DNA of 52,394 nucleotides from Hydrogenophaga sp. (GCA_018993155.1 JAGKSX010000040.1:1-52394), one strand, 5' to 3'; positions 1-8,047 are shown, numbered from the stretch's first letter. Numbers and translations: made by a program. The notes: generated by a model from the letters alone, not told the origin.

Positions 1-1437
1 CTCGCGGTCGGGCGCGGTGATCACGGCCATGTAGCGCGCATCGGGCGCGCCCAGGTCGCCGCGCAGCCGCGCATCGAGTTCGCCTTCGGCCTGGCTCACG
101 GTGGACAGCGCGGACAGGTCGGACTGCCAGACGCCGTGGCGCTCCTGCACCAGGTACACGCACGAGACCAGCACCAGCGCCAGCAGCGGCCAGCGCAGCA
201 CGGTGGCATGGTCCACCAGCGGGCGCAGCAGGCGGCCCTGGCGCGCGCCGTCGTGCAGGTGCACGCCCGGGCCCGCAAGCTGGGGCAGCAGGTAGCGCGT
301 GACCAGCGCGGCCGTGAGAACGCCGGTGATGGCGTACAGGCCCAGCTGCGCCAGGCCCGGAAAACCCGAGAACAGCAGCGCGCCGAAACCGAGCACCGAG
401 GTGAGCACGCCCAGGCGGATGGTGGGCCAGTACCGCTCGCGCCAGGACCCCACGCCCTGCCGCCCCGACTGCACGAAGTAGTAGATGGCGTAATCCACCG
501 CCTCGCCAATGAGCGCGGCGCCAAAGCCCACGGTGATGCCGAACACGGTGCCGTGCACCAGGCCCACCATCACGATGGCCGCGAGGGTGCCGCTGAGCAC
601 CGGCACCAGCGTGAGCAACATCAGGCGGCCACGGCGGTAGACGAATCCCAGCATCACCGCGAGGATGGCCGTGCTGATGAGCGAGAGGCGGCTGACCTCT
701 TCCTGGATGGTGGCGCGCGCGCGCACCGCGAACAGGCCCGGCCCCGACATCTCCAGCGTCAGGCCCTCCATGCCGGGCTGCTGCTGCACCTGCGCGAAGC
801 GCTCGCGGATCAGGTCGATGGCGGCGGCCTGGCCGTCGGTGTCGGAGCCCAGGGCGTGCGTCTGCACCACCAGCATGGCGCGTTCGCCGTCGCGCGAGGC
901 CCACACGCCGTCCTGCTCGTTGGGCTGCACGCCGGCGTTCAGGCCCGAGACCAGTTCCACCAGCTCGCCGGTGGGGTCGCGCGCCAGGTAGGGCTTGAAC
1001 AGCAGGCCGGCCGAGGAACTGAGCAGGTCCACGCTGTGATTCACCGCGCTGCGCAGGCCCTCCACGCTGAAGCGCTCGGGCGTGACGGCGCCGCTGAGCA
1101 CGTAGCGGTGGTCGAGCAGGAAATCGCGCGCGGCGTCCAGCGCCTCGGCCTCGCCGTTTTGCACCGTGTCCAGGCTGGGCTCGTCCTTGAGCGAGGCGCG
1201 CAACGCGCGCGAGGCGTCGGCGCGCTGGTCGGCGCTGCCGCCGACGATGGCCAGCATCAGCAGGCGCGAGACCGCGCCCTCGCGCAGCTGGTCCACCATG
1301 ACCGACTGCTCGGGCGTGGGCTTGGACGGCAGGAAGAAGGAGACGTCGGCCGAGAAACGCGTGTTCCACAACAGGCCCAAGCCGACGGCCATCGCCGCCA
1401 GCCAGATCAGCAGGGCACGCCACACGCTTCGGGTCAT
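1..1437 (-). CDS. MMPL/RND-family exporter, 3' end beyond the window
   Basis: The first 479 codons of an inner-membrane exporter are visible; the family is usually near 780 residues, so the C-terminal third lies outside. Residues about 8-24 form the first membrane helix, followed by a large periplasmic domain and then a cluster of helices from about residue 255. The segment GFGAALIGEAVDYAIYYF carries the acidic residue typical of the proton relay of MMPL proteins. The ATG at 1437 overlaps the stop of the LolA-like gene (ATGA), so the genes are translationally coupled. In aryl-polyene clusters this exporter and a LolA-like partner are thought to move the finished lipid to the outer membrane; that role here is inferred from context. 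Confidence 0.85.
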   Translation of the reverse strand, partial: MTRSVWRALLIWLAAMAVGLGLLWNTRFSADVSFFLPSKPTPEQSVMVDQLREGAVSRLLMLAIVGGSADQRADASRALRASLKDEPSLDTVQNGEAEALDAARDFLLDHRYVLSGAVTPERFSVEGLRSAVNHSVDLLSSSAGLLFKPYLARDPTGELVELVSGLNAGVQPNEQDGVWASRDGERAMLVVQTHALGSDTDGQAAAIDLIRERFAQVQQQPGMEGLTLEMSGPGLFAVRARATIQEEVSRLSLISTAILAVMLGFVYRRGRLMLLTLVPVLSGTLAAIVMVGLVHGTVFGITVGFGAALIGEAVDYAIYYFVQSGRQGVGSWRERYWPTIRLGVLTSVLGFGALLFSGFPGLAQLGLYAITGVLTAALVTRYLLPQLAGPGVHLHDGARQGRLLRPLVDHATVLRWPLLALVLVSCVYLVQERHGVWQSDLSALSTVSQAEGELDARLRGDLGAPDARYMAVITAPDRE

Positions 1438-1997
1438 GGCGTCGGCTCGATCGTCATTTCGGTGCGGTCGCCATCGGCCTGCAGGTAGTCGATGCCCAGC
1501 ACCTGCTGGCGCACGCCCTTGACGGTGATGCTCTTGAGCAGGCTGGTGATGCGCTCGTCGTTGGGCACCAGAACGAGCACCCAGGCCTCCAGGCTGCCGC
1601 TGAGCGAGAGCTTGTAGTTGCGCTCCAGCGCGGCGCGGTCGCCCGCGAGCGTGCTGCGGATGCTGTCCACGAAAGCCGCCACTTCGGGGCGCGCGCTCAG
1701 GCGGATCGTCATGCGACGGCGGTCGCGCTCCAGGCTGAGCGTGTCCTTGTCGAGCACCATGGTCTCGACCTGGGGCGTGAGCGTGCGTTTCTCCAGCCGG
1801 TCGGGCGGCGTGTAGCGCATCTCGCCGGTGGCGATGACGGGTTTGTCCAGCAGCGCGAGGTGGCGTTTCTCGACGAACTTCGCCTGCCCACCGGGGTTGC
1901 GGGCGAGCTCGGCCATCAGCTGGTCGAGGTCGAGGGCGGCGTGCGCCAGGGCGGTGAAGCCCAGCAGCAGGAGGCCGGTGAGGAATCGTCGGATCAT
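1434..1997 (-). CDS. LolA-like outer-membrane lipid/lipoprotein carrier
   Basis: This 187-residue protein starts with a signal peptide (MIRRFLTGLLLLGFTALAHA), so it should be periplasmic. The rest resembles the LolA-related proteins of aryl-polyene clusters: KFVEKRHLALLDKPVIATG near the start, then alternating hydrophobic strands expected of a half-barrel fold. The ATG at 1997 was chosen because it gives the signal peptide and overlaps the upstream acyltransferase stop by four bases. It probably accepts a polyene-lipid, or a lipoprotein, from the MMPL exporter encoded immediately downstream. Family membership is fairly sure; the cargo is inferred. Confidence 0.8.
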   Translation of the reverse strand: MIRRFLTGLLLLGFTALAHAALDLDQLMAELARNPGGQAKFVEKRHLALLDKPVIATGEMRYTPPDRLEKRTLTPQVETMVLDKDTLSLERDRRRMTIRLSARPEVAAFVDSIRSTLAGDRAALERNYKLSLSGSLEAWVLVLVPNDERITSLLKSITVKGVRQQVLGIDYLQADGDRTEMTIEPTP

Positions 1998-2899
1998 GTG
2001 CGTTGCCAGAAATCGTAGAAATTGAACCAGTTGTAAGGCGCCCGGCGGCAGAGTTCGCTCAGGCGGTCGGCGTAGGCCTGCATGGCCTGCGCGATGGCGG
2101 CGTCGCGTTCGCCGCGCTCGACGGCGGAGAAATCGGCCAGCTGCTCGAAGCGCAGTTCGTAGCGGTTGCCGCCCAGGTACAGGCCAGCCATGAAGAACAC
2201 CGGCCGGCGCAGCATGGCGGCCATGCGCCAAGGTCCAATCGCAAGCCGCGCCGGCGCCCCCAGGAACTGGCATTCTGCCGTGCTGTCATTGGCCAGGGAA
2301 CGGTCGGCCAGCAGACCCACCAGATAGCCGTCGTCGAGCTTGTCGCGCGCCTTGAGCATGGTATCGGGGTGGCCGAGCGCCACCACATCCTGCCGGGCGC
2401 CTGGTTTGATGGCGTTGAGAATGGCGTTGATCTTCTGCGCATTGTCCTCGTACATCATCATCGCCACGGGCGCGTGGGCCCGGGCATGGGCCATCACCCG
2501 CAGAACCTCGAAGCTGCCCAGGTGGGCGCCGAGCAGCAGGGCGCCGCGCTGGCGCTGCAAGGTTTCGTGCAAGGCGTCGTCGCCCACGAGCGTGATGTCG
2601 AACAGGTCGAAGCGGTCATTGAGCAGGTAGACGCGGTCGTGCACGGTGCTCGCGAAGCTGAACACGTGCCGGTAACCGTCGCGCCAGTTGGGTGCCCGGC
2701 CGAGCGCGCGGCGCAGGTAGTCGCGGCCGGCGCGGCGCGCGCGGGGCGAGAAGAGCACGAAGTACAGGGTGACAAAGCGCAGCACCAGCCGGCCGAAGGG
2801 GCGGCCCAGCGTGAGCGAGAGCCAGACCATGAACCGCAGCGCGCCGAGGTGGCTGCGTTCGCGCTGGCGCATCCACTCGGGTGGCGTGTCGCCCCTCAT
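1994..2899 (-). CDS. lysophospholipid acyltransferase-like (LpxL/HtrB-type) protein
   Basis: The 301-residue protein resembles the LpxL/HtrB acyltransferase superfamily: a hydrophobic N-terminal segment (about residues 25-45), the motif GALLLGAHLGSFEVLR, where the His-x4-Glu-type catalytic pair is replaced by H-L-G-S-F-E, a segment VGLLADRSL, and a C-terminal NWFNFYDFW block. It probably acylates a lipid anchor or transfers the polyene acyl chain at the inner membrane. The ATG at 2899 overlaps the stop of the dehydratase gene by four bases, which fixes the start. Its place between ligase/dehydratase and exporter genes matches aryl-polyene operons. Donor and acceptor are unknown. Confidence 0.8.
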   Translation of the reverse strand: MRGDTPPEWMRQRERSHLGALRFMVWLSLTLGRPFGRLVLRFVTLYFVLFSPRARRAGRDYLRRALGRAPNWRDGYRHVFSFASTVHDRVYLLNDRFDLFDITLVGDDALHETLQRQRGALLLGAHLGSFEVLRVMAHARAHAPVAMMMYEDNAQKINAILNAIKPGARQDVVALGHPDTMLKARDKLDDGYLVGLLADRSLANDSTAECQFLGAPARLAIGPWRMAAMLRRPVFFMAGLYLGGNRYELRFEQLADFSAVERGERDAAIAQAMQAYADRLSELCRRAPYNWFNFYDFWQRT

Positions 2900-3204
2900 G
2901 GCGCCGGTGGCACAAGGCTGCCCGCCGCCACTTCGCGATCCTCGCAGCTCACGCTGAAGGCGATGGCGCCGCGCGGCGTGGTCTGCAGAGCAAATCGCAG
3001 CCGCTGGGACGGCCCGACCGGAACGAAGAACTTGGCCTGCGCGACCTGCCATCCGCCCGTGGCCGGCCGCTCCAGCATTCGCCCGGCGAACATCAGGGCC
3101 TGATCGAGCAGCACCACGCCCGGCACGATGGGCCGCGCCGGGAAATGACCGGCGAGCGCCGGGTGATCGGGCGGCACGGTCCAGTGGAACTCAGCCGCGT
3201 CCAT
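2896..3204 (-). CDS. hotdog-fold 3-hydroxyacyl-ACP dehydratase-like protein
   Basis: A 102-residue single hotdog domain. HPALAGHFPARPIVPGVVLL near the start is the FabZ/ApeI signature, with the His of GHFP as the likely catalytic residue. In aryl-polyene synthesis such an enzyme removes water from the 3-hydroxyacyl-ACP after each extension, leaving a conjugated double bond. The start overlaps the end of the AMP-ligase gene by 14 bases and the stop overlaps the acyltransferase start by four. It is shorter than housekeeping FabZ (about 150 residues), as is usual for the pathway-specific version. Confidence 0.82.
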   Translation of the reverse strand: MDAAEFHWTVPPDHPALAGHFPARPIVPGVVLLDQALMFAGRMLERPATGGWQVAQAKFFVPVGPSQRLRFALQTTPRGAIAFSVSCEDREVAAGSLVPPAP

Positions 3205-4546
3205 GGCCTGGGCCCACTTTCTCGGCGTAGAGCGCCTGCAAGGCCTGGCGCGGCAGCTTGCCGGTGCTGTTGCGCGGCAGTGCCTCGACGAACACCAGCG
3301 GGCGCGGCAGGAAGATCGCGTCCAGCCGCTGGCGCAGGCCGGCCAAGAGCGCGCGGCCGTCCAGCGTGGGCGCGACCACGAAGGCGGTCAGGCGCGTCAC
3401 GCCGTCGTCGCCGAGCTCATCGGGCAGGAAGAAGGCCGCGTCCACCACGCCGGGCAGCGCGCCGATCTGGTGGTTCAGGTAGGCCAGCGAGGTGCGCTTG
3501 CCGGCGATGTTGATCAGGTCGGCATGGCGGCCGTGCAGCAGGAAACAGCCCTCGGAGCCGGACTCGATGATGTCGGCCAACGGCACGCGGCCTTCGACAT
3601 GCCCGCCGATGGCGTAGGTGGTATCGCCTTCGTGTTCCAGCCGCACCGCCTGCATCAGCTGCCAGGCCGCGCCGTCCAGCGTGCGGCGGCTGGCCAGCGC
3701 GGAGGATTCGGTGGAGCCGTAGATTTCGTGCACCGGCGCGCCGCAGCGCTCTTCGGCGCGGCGCGCGAGATCGGGGCTGAGTGGCGCGGTGGCCGAGAGC
3801 ACCAGGTCCATGGGCGGCAGCGGCAGTTCCGACGCCAGCAGCGCGGAGAGGTGGAACGGTGTGGTCACCAGCATGCGCGGGCGCGGCACGGCGTCCAGCG
3901 CGGCCACGATGTCCTGCGGGTAGAAGGGTTTGCCGGCCGCGAACCGGCAGCCGCCGTGCAGCGCGATCAGGAAGGTGGACTCGAAGCCGTAGCTGTGCTG
4001 GATGGGCACGGTGCCGACGATGGTCTGCGGCCGCTGCATCAGACCCAGGGCGGTGGCTTCGGCGCGGCCATTGAGCACCAGCTTGCCCCAGGTCTTGCGG
4101 TGCGGCTGGGGCAGGCCGGTCGAGCCTGAGGTGAACAGGATGGCGACGACGCGCTCGGCGTCCACCTCGGGCATGTCGCTGACCTCAGGCCGAGGGCTGG
4201 CAGCGAGGTCGGGAAAGACCATCCCGGGCAGATCGGGCACCGCCTCTGGCCGGTCGCCCAGCCAGGACACGCCGGGGTAATCGGCCGCCAGGCGCTGCAG
4301 CGTTTCCGGCGACTGCGACGAGGGCTGCAGGCTGACCTTGCCCGCGAGCAGGCCCGCCGCGAAACCGACGGCGAAGTGGTAGCGGTCTTCGCACACGTTG
4401 AGCAGCCAGCCGCCTTCGGGCAGGCGGGCGGCGAGCGCGTGCGCATCGGCCAGGAACTCGCGCACGCGCACCGCGCTCTGCGCGCGCCAGGCGAACACAT
4501 CGTCGAGCCCGTGAGCCCCGATCAGCGGCAGGGTCGTGTCGTTCAT
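3191..4546 (-). CDS. AMP-dependent acyl/aryl-ACP ligase
   Basis: This 451-residue member of the adenylate-forming superfamily has the phosphate-binding loop FTSGSTGLPQPHRKTWG, the motif YGSTESSALASR, the hinge region LHGRHADLINIAGKRTS and the C-terminal lysine motif PRNSTGKLPRQAL. It would activate an aromatic or acyl starter with ATP and load it on one of the two carrier proteins of the operon. It is somewhat shorter than stand-alone acyl-CoA synthetases, as cluster ligases often are. The ATG at 4546 overlaps the stop of the membrane-protein gene (ATGA). The starter is probably a 4-hydroxybenzoyl-type unit if this is an aryl-polyene cluster, but the sequence does not prove it. Confidence 0.85.
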   Translation of the reverse strand: MNDTTLPLIGAHGLDDVFAWRAQSAVRVREFLADAHALAARLPEGGWLLNVCEDRYHFAVGFAAGLLAGKVSLQPSSQSPETLQRLAADYPGVSWLGDRPEAVPDLPGMVFPDLAASPRPEVSDMPEVDAERVVAILFTSGSTGLPQPHRKTWGKLVLNGRAEATALGLMQRPQTIVGTVPIQHSYGFESTFLIALHGGCRFAAGKPFYPQDIVAALDAVPRPRMLVTTPFHLSALLASELPLPPMDLVLSATAPLSPDLARRAEERCGAPVHEIYGSTESSALASRRTLDGAAWQLMQAVRLEHEGDTTYAIGGHVEGRVPLADIIESGSEGCFLLHGRHADLINIAGKRTSLAYLNHQIGALPGVVDAAFFLPDELGDDGVTRLTAFVVAPTLDGRALLAGLRQRLDAIFLPRPLVFVEALPRNSTGKLPRQALQALYAEKVGPGHGRG

Positions 4547-5205
4547 GGCGGCGGTGGCGCGGTGCTGCGGCGCGCCGACTCGCGCTGGTAGGCCCGCCGG
4601 ATGTCGGCCAGGCCCGGGCGTTCGTGCGGCGGCAGCACCCGCAGGCGGACGAGGTGCTCGCCCAGGAACATGAGGCCGATCAGCGGACCGGTCAGCACGT
4701 TGGCGTGGATCGACCAGATGGCCGGCGGCGCCCAGATGAAGAGCCCCGTGGAGACCAGCGCATTGGCGAAGAAGAAGACCGTCCAGGCCAGCGTGGCGCC
4801 GCGCGTGTAGCGCAGCTTGCGCTCGGACAGCTCGGTCCCGAAGATGCGCCGCGCCATGCGGGTGATGAGGGCGTCGCCGGGGCCGAGCAGCGATTTGCCG
4901 AACAGCACGCCCAGTGCGATGTGGATGCCCAGGTGCTGGATGTAATACAGCAGCGCCACGTTGTGGCGCAGCTGCGGCCAGAGCCAGGCCAGCAAGGCGC
5001 CCAGGGCCAGCACACCGGCCCCGCGCACGGCCCAATGGGACAGGCGCCACAGTGCCATCAGCACGGCCACGGCGATGGGCAGCACGGCCACGGCGGCGTT
5101 GAAGTCGGCATTGCCCCAGCCGTTGCTGCCCACGTGCGCCGCGATCACCCAGGCCACCATCAGGAGCAGCGCACCGAGGTCCCGCAGCAGCGTGGAGGCG
5201 GTCAT
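4543..5205 (-). CDS. multi-pass membrane protein of pigment/lipid cluster
   Basis: The 220-residue protein is mostly hydrophobic, with about six membrane segments (for example LLLMVAWVIAAHV, VLPIAVAVLMALWRL, LALGALLAWLW, LAWTVFFFANALVS). It resembles the COG4648-type membrane proteins found between carrier proteins and ligases in aryl-polyene clusters, whose biochemical role is unknown. The start ATG at 5205 lies one base after the stop of the upstream carrier-protein gene. The proline- and arginine-rich C-terminal tail is probably cytoplasmic. I cannot assign a reaction. Confidence 0.75.
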   Translation of the reverse strand: MTASTLLRDLGALLLMVAWVIAAHVGSNGWGNADFNAAVAVLPIAVAVLMALWRLSHWAVRGAGVLALGALLAWLWPQLRHNVALLYYIQHLGIHIALGVLFGKSLLGPGDALITRMARRIFGTELSERKLRYTRGATLAWTVFFFANALVSTGLFIWAPPAIWSIHANVLTGPLIGLMFLGEHLVRLRVLPPHERPGLADIRRAYQRESARRSTAPPPP

Positions 5206-5206
5206 C

Positions 5207-5491
5207 TCATTGGGTGCGCTGGCTGGCGATGTGGGCAGCCAGGGCGCGCGGCGAGGCGAAGATCTTCTCGTTGTCCTCGTTGTCCGAACGCATCTGGAAA
5301 CCATAGCGTTTGGAAATGACGAGCGAGATCTCCAGCATGTCGATGGAGTCCAGGCCCATGCCGTCGCCATACAAGGGCCCGTCGGGATCCACCTCGGCGG
5401 GCGCGAGCTCCATGTTGAGGGCTTCGATGATCAGCGCGACCACCTCGGGCCAGAGGGCATCGACGGTTTCAGGGGAGACGGGTTGGGTCAT
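5207..5491 (-). CDS. acyl carrier protein (second of two)
   Basis: A 94-residue carrier protein with the phosphopantetheine attachment motif GLDSIDML, Ser about residue 49. The acidic helix after it is typical of type II carrier proteins. It sits between the ketosynthase gene and the membrane-protein gene. Two carrier proteins in one operon is normal for aryl-polyene systems, where one may hold the starter and the other the growing chain. The start at 5491 was preferred because upstream in-frame residues run into the ketosynthase gene and look unlike a carrier protein. Confidence 0.88.
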   Translation of the reverse strand: MTQPVSPETVDALWPEVVALIIEALNMELAPAEVDPDGPLYGDGMGLDSIDMLEISLVISKRYGFQMRSDNEDNEKIFASPRALAAHIASQRTQ

Positions 5492-5516
5492 GACGGTCAC
5501 TCGGGAAAAGGGGTCT

Positions 5517-6773
5517 TCAAAGGGGCGGCGCGCGGAACGCCAGCACGGCGTTGCTGCCACCGAAGGCAAAGGAATTGGACAGCGCCGCGCGCAGCGGCAC
5601 CTGGCGGCGGCCTTGCAGCACGTGGTCCACGCCCTCGCAGGCGGGGTCGATGCGACCGGCCAGGTGGGCGGTGGGCGGAATGGCCTGCTCGCGCAGCGCC
5701 AGCACGGTGGCCACGGCCTCGATCGCGCCGGCGGCGCCGAGCAGGTGGCCGTGCATGGATTTGGTGGCGCTCACGGGCAACTCCGAAGCGCCATCGCCGA
5801 ACACTTCGCACAGGGCCGCGATCTCCACCGGGTCGCCCTCGGGGGTGGCCGTGCCATGGGCGTTGACGTAGCCGACCTCGGCCGGCGCCAGGCCGGCGTC
5901 TGCCAGCGCGGCGCGCAAGGCGCGCACCTGGCCCTGCCGGTGCGGGCGGACCAGGTGACTGTGATCGCAACTGGTGCCATAGCCCACGATTTCACCATGG
6001 ATGGTCGCGCCGCGGGCGACCGCGTGGTCCCAGGCCTCCAGCACCAGCGCCGCCCCGCCTTCGCCGAGCACGAGGCCGGCGCGGTCGGCCGCGAACGGGC
6101 GGCAGGCGGCGGGCGCGGTGTCGGCGTCGCCGGGTGCCATCACGCGCATGGCTTCCCAGGCGCGCAACACGCTGTAGGACTGGCAGACGTCGGAGCCGCC
6201 GGTGACCATCACCGTGGCCTCACCGCTGCGCACGCGCCGGAAGGCCTCGCCGATGGCGATGCTGGAGGACGCGCAGGCCGCGGTGTGGCTGGTGCTCACG
6301 CCGCCCAGGCCGAGCTGGATGGAGATGTGGGCGTTGACCGCGTTGTTCATGCCCTGCACCACCGACAGCGGCGAGACGCGGTCGCGCCCCCGGATCCACA
6401 GATCGCGGCCACCGCGCTCGTGCGCCTCCAGGCCGCCCAGGGCGGTGCCCCAGATGCAGCCCCAGGCCTCGCGCTCGGTGTCCATGGCCTGGCGCGCCAG
6501 GCCGGCCTGCTCCCAGGCCTGGAAGGCCGCTGCCACGCCGAGTTGGGCGAAACGCTCCATCATCAGCGCCAGCGGCTTGCCCAGCGCGGCCTCGGGGTCG
6601 AAGCCAGCGCAGCCCACGAACGGGTGGGACAGCGGGCGCGGCAGATCCTGCGTCACCCGCAGGTGGCGCACGGCGGATTCGCCCGCCAGCAGGCGTTCGA
6701 AGAAGTCCCGGGCATCACCGCCGTAGGGGCTGATCACCCCGATGCCGGTGATCGCGACGCGGTGAGAGCGCAT
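5517..6773 (-). CDS. beta-ketoacyl-ACP synthase (FabF-like ketosynthase)
   Basis: A full-length 418-residue thiolase-fold ketosynthase. The active site is intact: Cys167 in HTAACASSS, His306 in NAHGTATPEGD and the KSMHGHLLGAAG block with Lys338 and His343. It would condense malonyl-ACP with the growing acyl chain, so it is a true condensing enzyme and not a chain-length factor lacking the cysteine. It lies three bases downstream of the first carrier-protein gene and 25 bases upstream of the second. Only one ketosynthase is in view; partner ketosynthase and ketoreductase genes expected of an aryl-polyene cluster would have to lie left of the window. Confidence 0.92.
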   Translation of the reverse strand: MRSHRVAITGIGVISPYGGDARDFFERLLAGESAVRHLRVTQDLPRPLSHPFVGCAGFDPEAALGKPLALMMERFAQLGVAAAFQAWEQAGLARQAMDTEREAWGCIWGTALGGLEAHERGGRDLWIRGRDRVSPLSVVQGMNNAVNAHISIQLGLGGVSTSHTAACASSSIAIGEAFRRVRSGEATVMVTGGSDVCQSYSVLRAWEAMRVMAPGDADTAPAACRPFAADRAGLVLGEGGAALVLEAWDHAVARGATIHGEIVGYGTSCDHSHLVRPHRQGQVRALRAALADAGLAPAEVGYVNAHGTATPEGDPVEIAALCEVFGDGASELPVSATKSMHGHLLGAAGAIEAVATVLALREQAIPPTAHLAGRIDPACEGVDHVLQGRRQVPLRAALSNSFAFGGSNAVLAFRAPPL

Positions 6774-6776
6774 GGT

Positions 6777-7016
6777 TCAGCTGGCCTTGAGCGCGGCCAG
6801 CGAATCGATCACGGCCTGCATCTCGGCCACCGTCCTGGGCGGCTGCACGTCGGAGGGGATGTCGATGCCCAGCCGGTCCTCGGCTTCGAACATCAGTTCG
6901 GCCAGCATCAGCGAGTCCACCCCGAGCTCGGCCAGCAAGGCCTCGGGCAGCACCTGATCGGGCTGGACGCCCAGGCGGTCGACGAGGAAGGTGCGGATCA
7001 GTTCAGTGGAGCTCAT
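6777..7016 (-). CDS. acyl carrier protein, first gene of the operon
   Basis: This 79-residue carrier protein has the attachment motif GVDSLMLAE, Ser35, and the acidic helical pattern of the family. It is the promoter-proximal gene of the aryl-polyene-type operon. The ATG at 7016 lacks an obvious purine-rich ribosome binding site just upstream, where the transcript is pyrimidine-rich. Instead, a well-initiated 26-codon leader ORF ends eleven bases inside this gene, so translation may depend on coupling to it. Confidence 0.88.
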   Translation of the reverse strand: MSSTELIRTFLVDRLGVQPDQVLPEALLAELGVDSLMLAELMFEAEDRLGIDIPSDVQPPRTVAEMQAVIDSLAALKAS

Positions 7017-7083
7017 GAAGATTGCCCAAGGAGGAGACTGGCACGGTGGGGCCTGTACGCAAGCCGATGCGCAAAACGAACAT
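7003..7083 (-). CDS. 26-residue leader ORF overlapping the first carrier-protein gene
   Basis: A small ORF begins with ATG at 7083, seven bases after a perfect GGAGGAG ribosome binding site (7097-7091), and ends with TGA at 7005-7003, inside the first codons of the carrier-protein gene in another frame. The peptide starts MFVLRIGLRTGP and resembles nothing I know. The strong initiation signal and overlap suggest a leader peptide that couples or regulates translation of the next gene. It could also be fortuitous. It is not an N-terminal extension, because the frame differs. Confidence 0.45.
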   Translation of the reverse strand: MFVLRIGLRTGPTVPVSSLGNLHELH

Positions 7084-7169
7084 GGGGGAACTCCTCCGAA
7101 GCAAGGACCGTCTTGGGGTTCTGGTACGGCCTTGGGCGGGCGCGCCGCCCTTGCTTCACAGGGCATGGG

Positions 7170-7212
7170 ATTATACAAAGAGGCTACAGGAAGGCCGGCT
7201 GTCACACGTGTG
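7170..7212 (-). promoter_or_regulatory. probable promoter region of the aryl-polyene-type operon
   Basis: On the minus strand a perfect TATAAT lies at 7175-7170, giving a leader of roughly 80 bases before the leader ORF. No good -35 hexamer is seen at the usual spacing, as in activator-dependent promoters. A perfect 10-base palindrome CACACGTGTG sits at 7203-7212, upstream of the -10 box, and could be an operator. The region also serves the divergent PAP2 gene. Confidence 0.5.
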
Positions 7213-7256
7213 TCGTACATTAGGCCCGCCACCCTGCGCCGGCCCCACCCACACCC

Positions 7257-7934
7257 ATGCCCATCCCCACCGAACGCGCCTGGTACCGCCAGCTCCTGTC
7301 CCGGTTCGTCACGCTGTGGTACCTCAAGGCCTTCGGCACCATGGCGTTCATGGTGTTGTTCTTCCAGGCTTACTTCTGGGTGCTGCACCACCCGATGGCC
7401 GAACCGCTCATGATGCCCACGCTCGTGGTGGACGACTGGGTGCCGTTCCTGCCCGGTGCCTTCTACGCCTACGTGTCGCTGTGGGTCTACGTGTCGCTGG
7501 CGCCCGCCCTGTTGCCCGACCTGCGCGAACTGCTTCGCTACGGCCTGTGGGTGGGTGCGCTGTGCGTGTTCTGCCTGGCGCTGTTCTGGCTGGCCCCGAC
7601 CCAGACACCGTTGACCGACATCGACTGGTCCCAGCATCCCCGGCTGGCCTTCCTGAAAGGCATCGACGCCTCGGGCAACGCCTGTCCCTCGCTGCACGTG
7701 GGTTCGGCGGTGTTCTCGGCCTTCTGGTTCCAGCGCATCTTCCGGCAGACCGGTGCGCCGGCCGCGCTGCGCTGGCTCAGCGTGTTGCATTGCGGGGTGA
7801 TCGTCTGGTCCACGATGGCGATACGCCAGCACGTGTTCCTCGACGTGCTGGCCGGGGCCACCGTGGGGGCGGTCTTCGCCTGGCTGGCCCTGCACTTCAC
7901 CGCAGCGCAGCGCGATCCGCAGCGCATGAGATAG
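7257..7934 (+). CDS. PAP2-family membrane phosphatase/transferase
   Basis: The 225-residue protein has about six membrane helices and a reduced PAP2 signature: PSLH at residues 144-147 in place of PSGH, and S-T-x5-H192-x3-D196 matching the S-R-x5-H-x3-D motif with Thr for Arg. The PSLH variant resembles the AUR1/inositol-phosphorylceramide-synthase-like branch, so the enzyme may transfer a lipid phosphate head group rather than simply dephosphorylate. It is divergent from the aryl-polyene-type operon and shares its promoter region. No Shine-Dalgarno sequence is evident before the ATG. The substrate is unknown. Confidence 0.82.
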   Translation: MPIPTERAWYRQLLSRFVTLWYLKAFGTMAFMVLFFQAYFWVLHHPMAEPLMMPTLVVDDWVPFLPGAFYAYVSLWVYVSLAPALLPDLRELLRYGLWVGALCVFCLALFWLAPTQTPLTDIDWSQHPRLAFLKGIDASGNACPSLHVGSAVFSAFWFQRIFRQTGAPAALRWLSVLHCGVIVWSTMAIRQHVFLDVLAGATVGAVFAWLALHFTAAQRDPQRMR

Positions 7935-7981
7935 CCCATCCAGGGGCATCAAGGGTCCGGCTGCGCCGGCCCGAGATGCCG

Positions 7982-8032
7982 CCCCCTCGAAGCGCCGAAG
8001 GCGCGCCACAGAGGGGGGAGCCGCAAAGCGGC
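7982..8032. repeat. REP-like composite hairpin between convergent genes
   Basis: Nested inverted repeats fill the gap between the PAP2 and chemoreceptor genes. CCCCCTC (7982-7988) pairs with GAGGGGG (8011-8017); inside it GCGCC (7992-7996) pairs with GGCGC (8000-8004). A second hairpin GCCGC-aaa-GCGGC follows (8020-8032). It resembles the GC-rich intergenic palindromes scattered through Comamonadaceae genomes and may end transcripts from both sides. Only one copy is in this window. Confidence 0.55.
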
Positions 8033-8047
8033 GCAGGGGGTGTTTCC

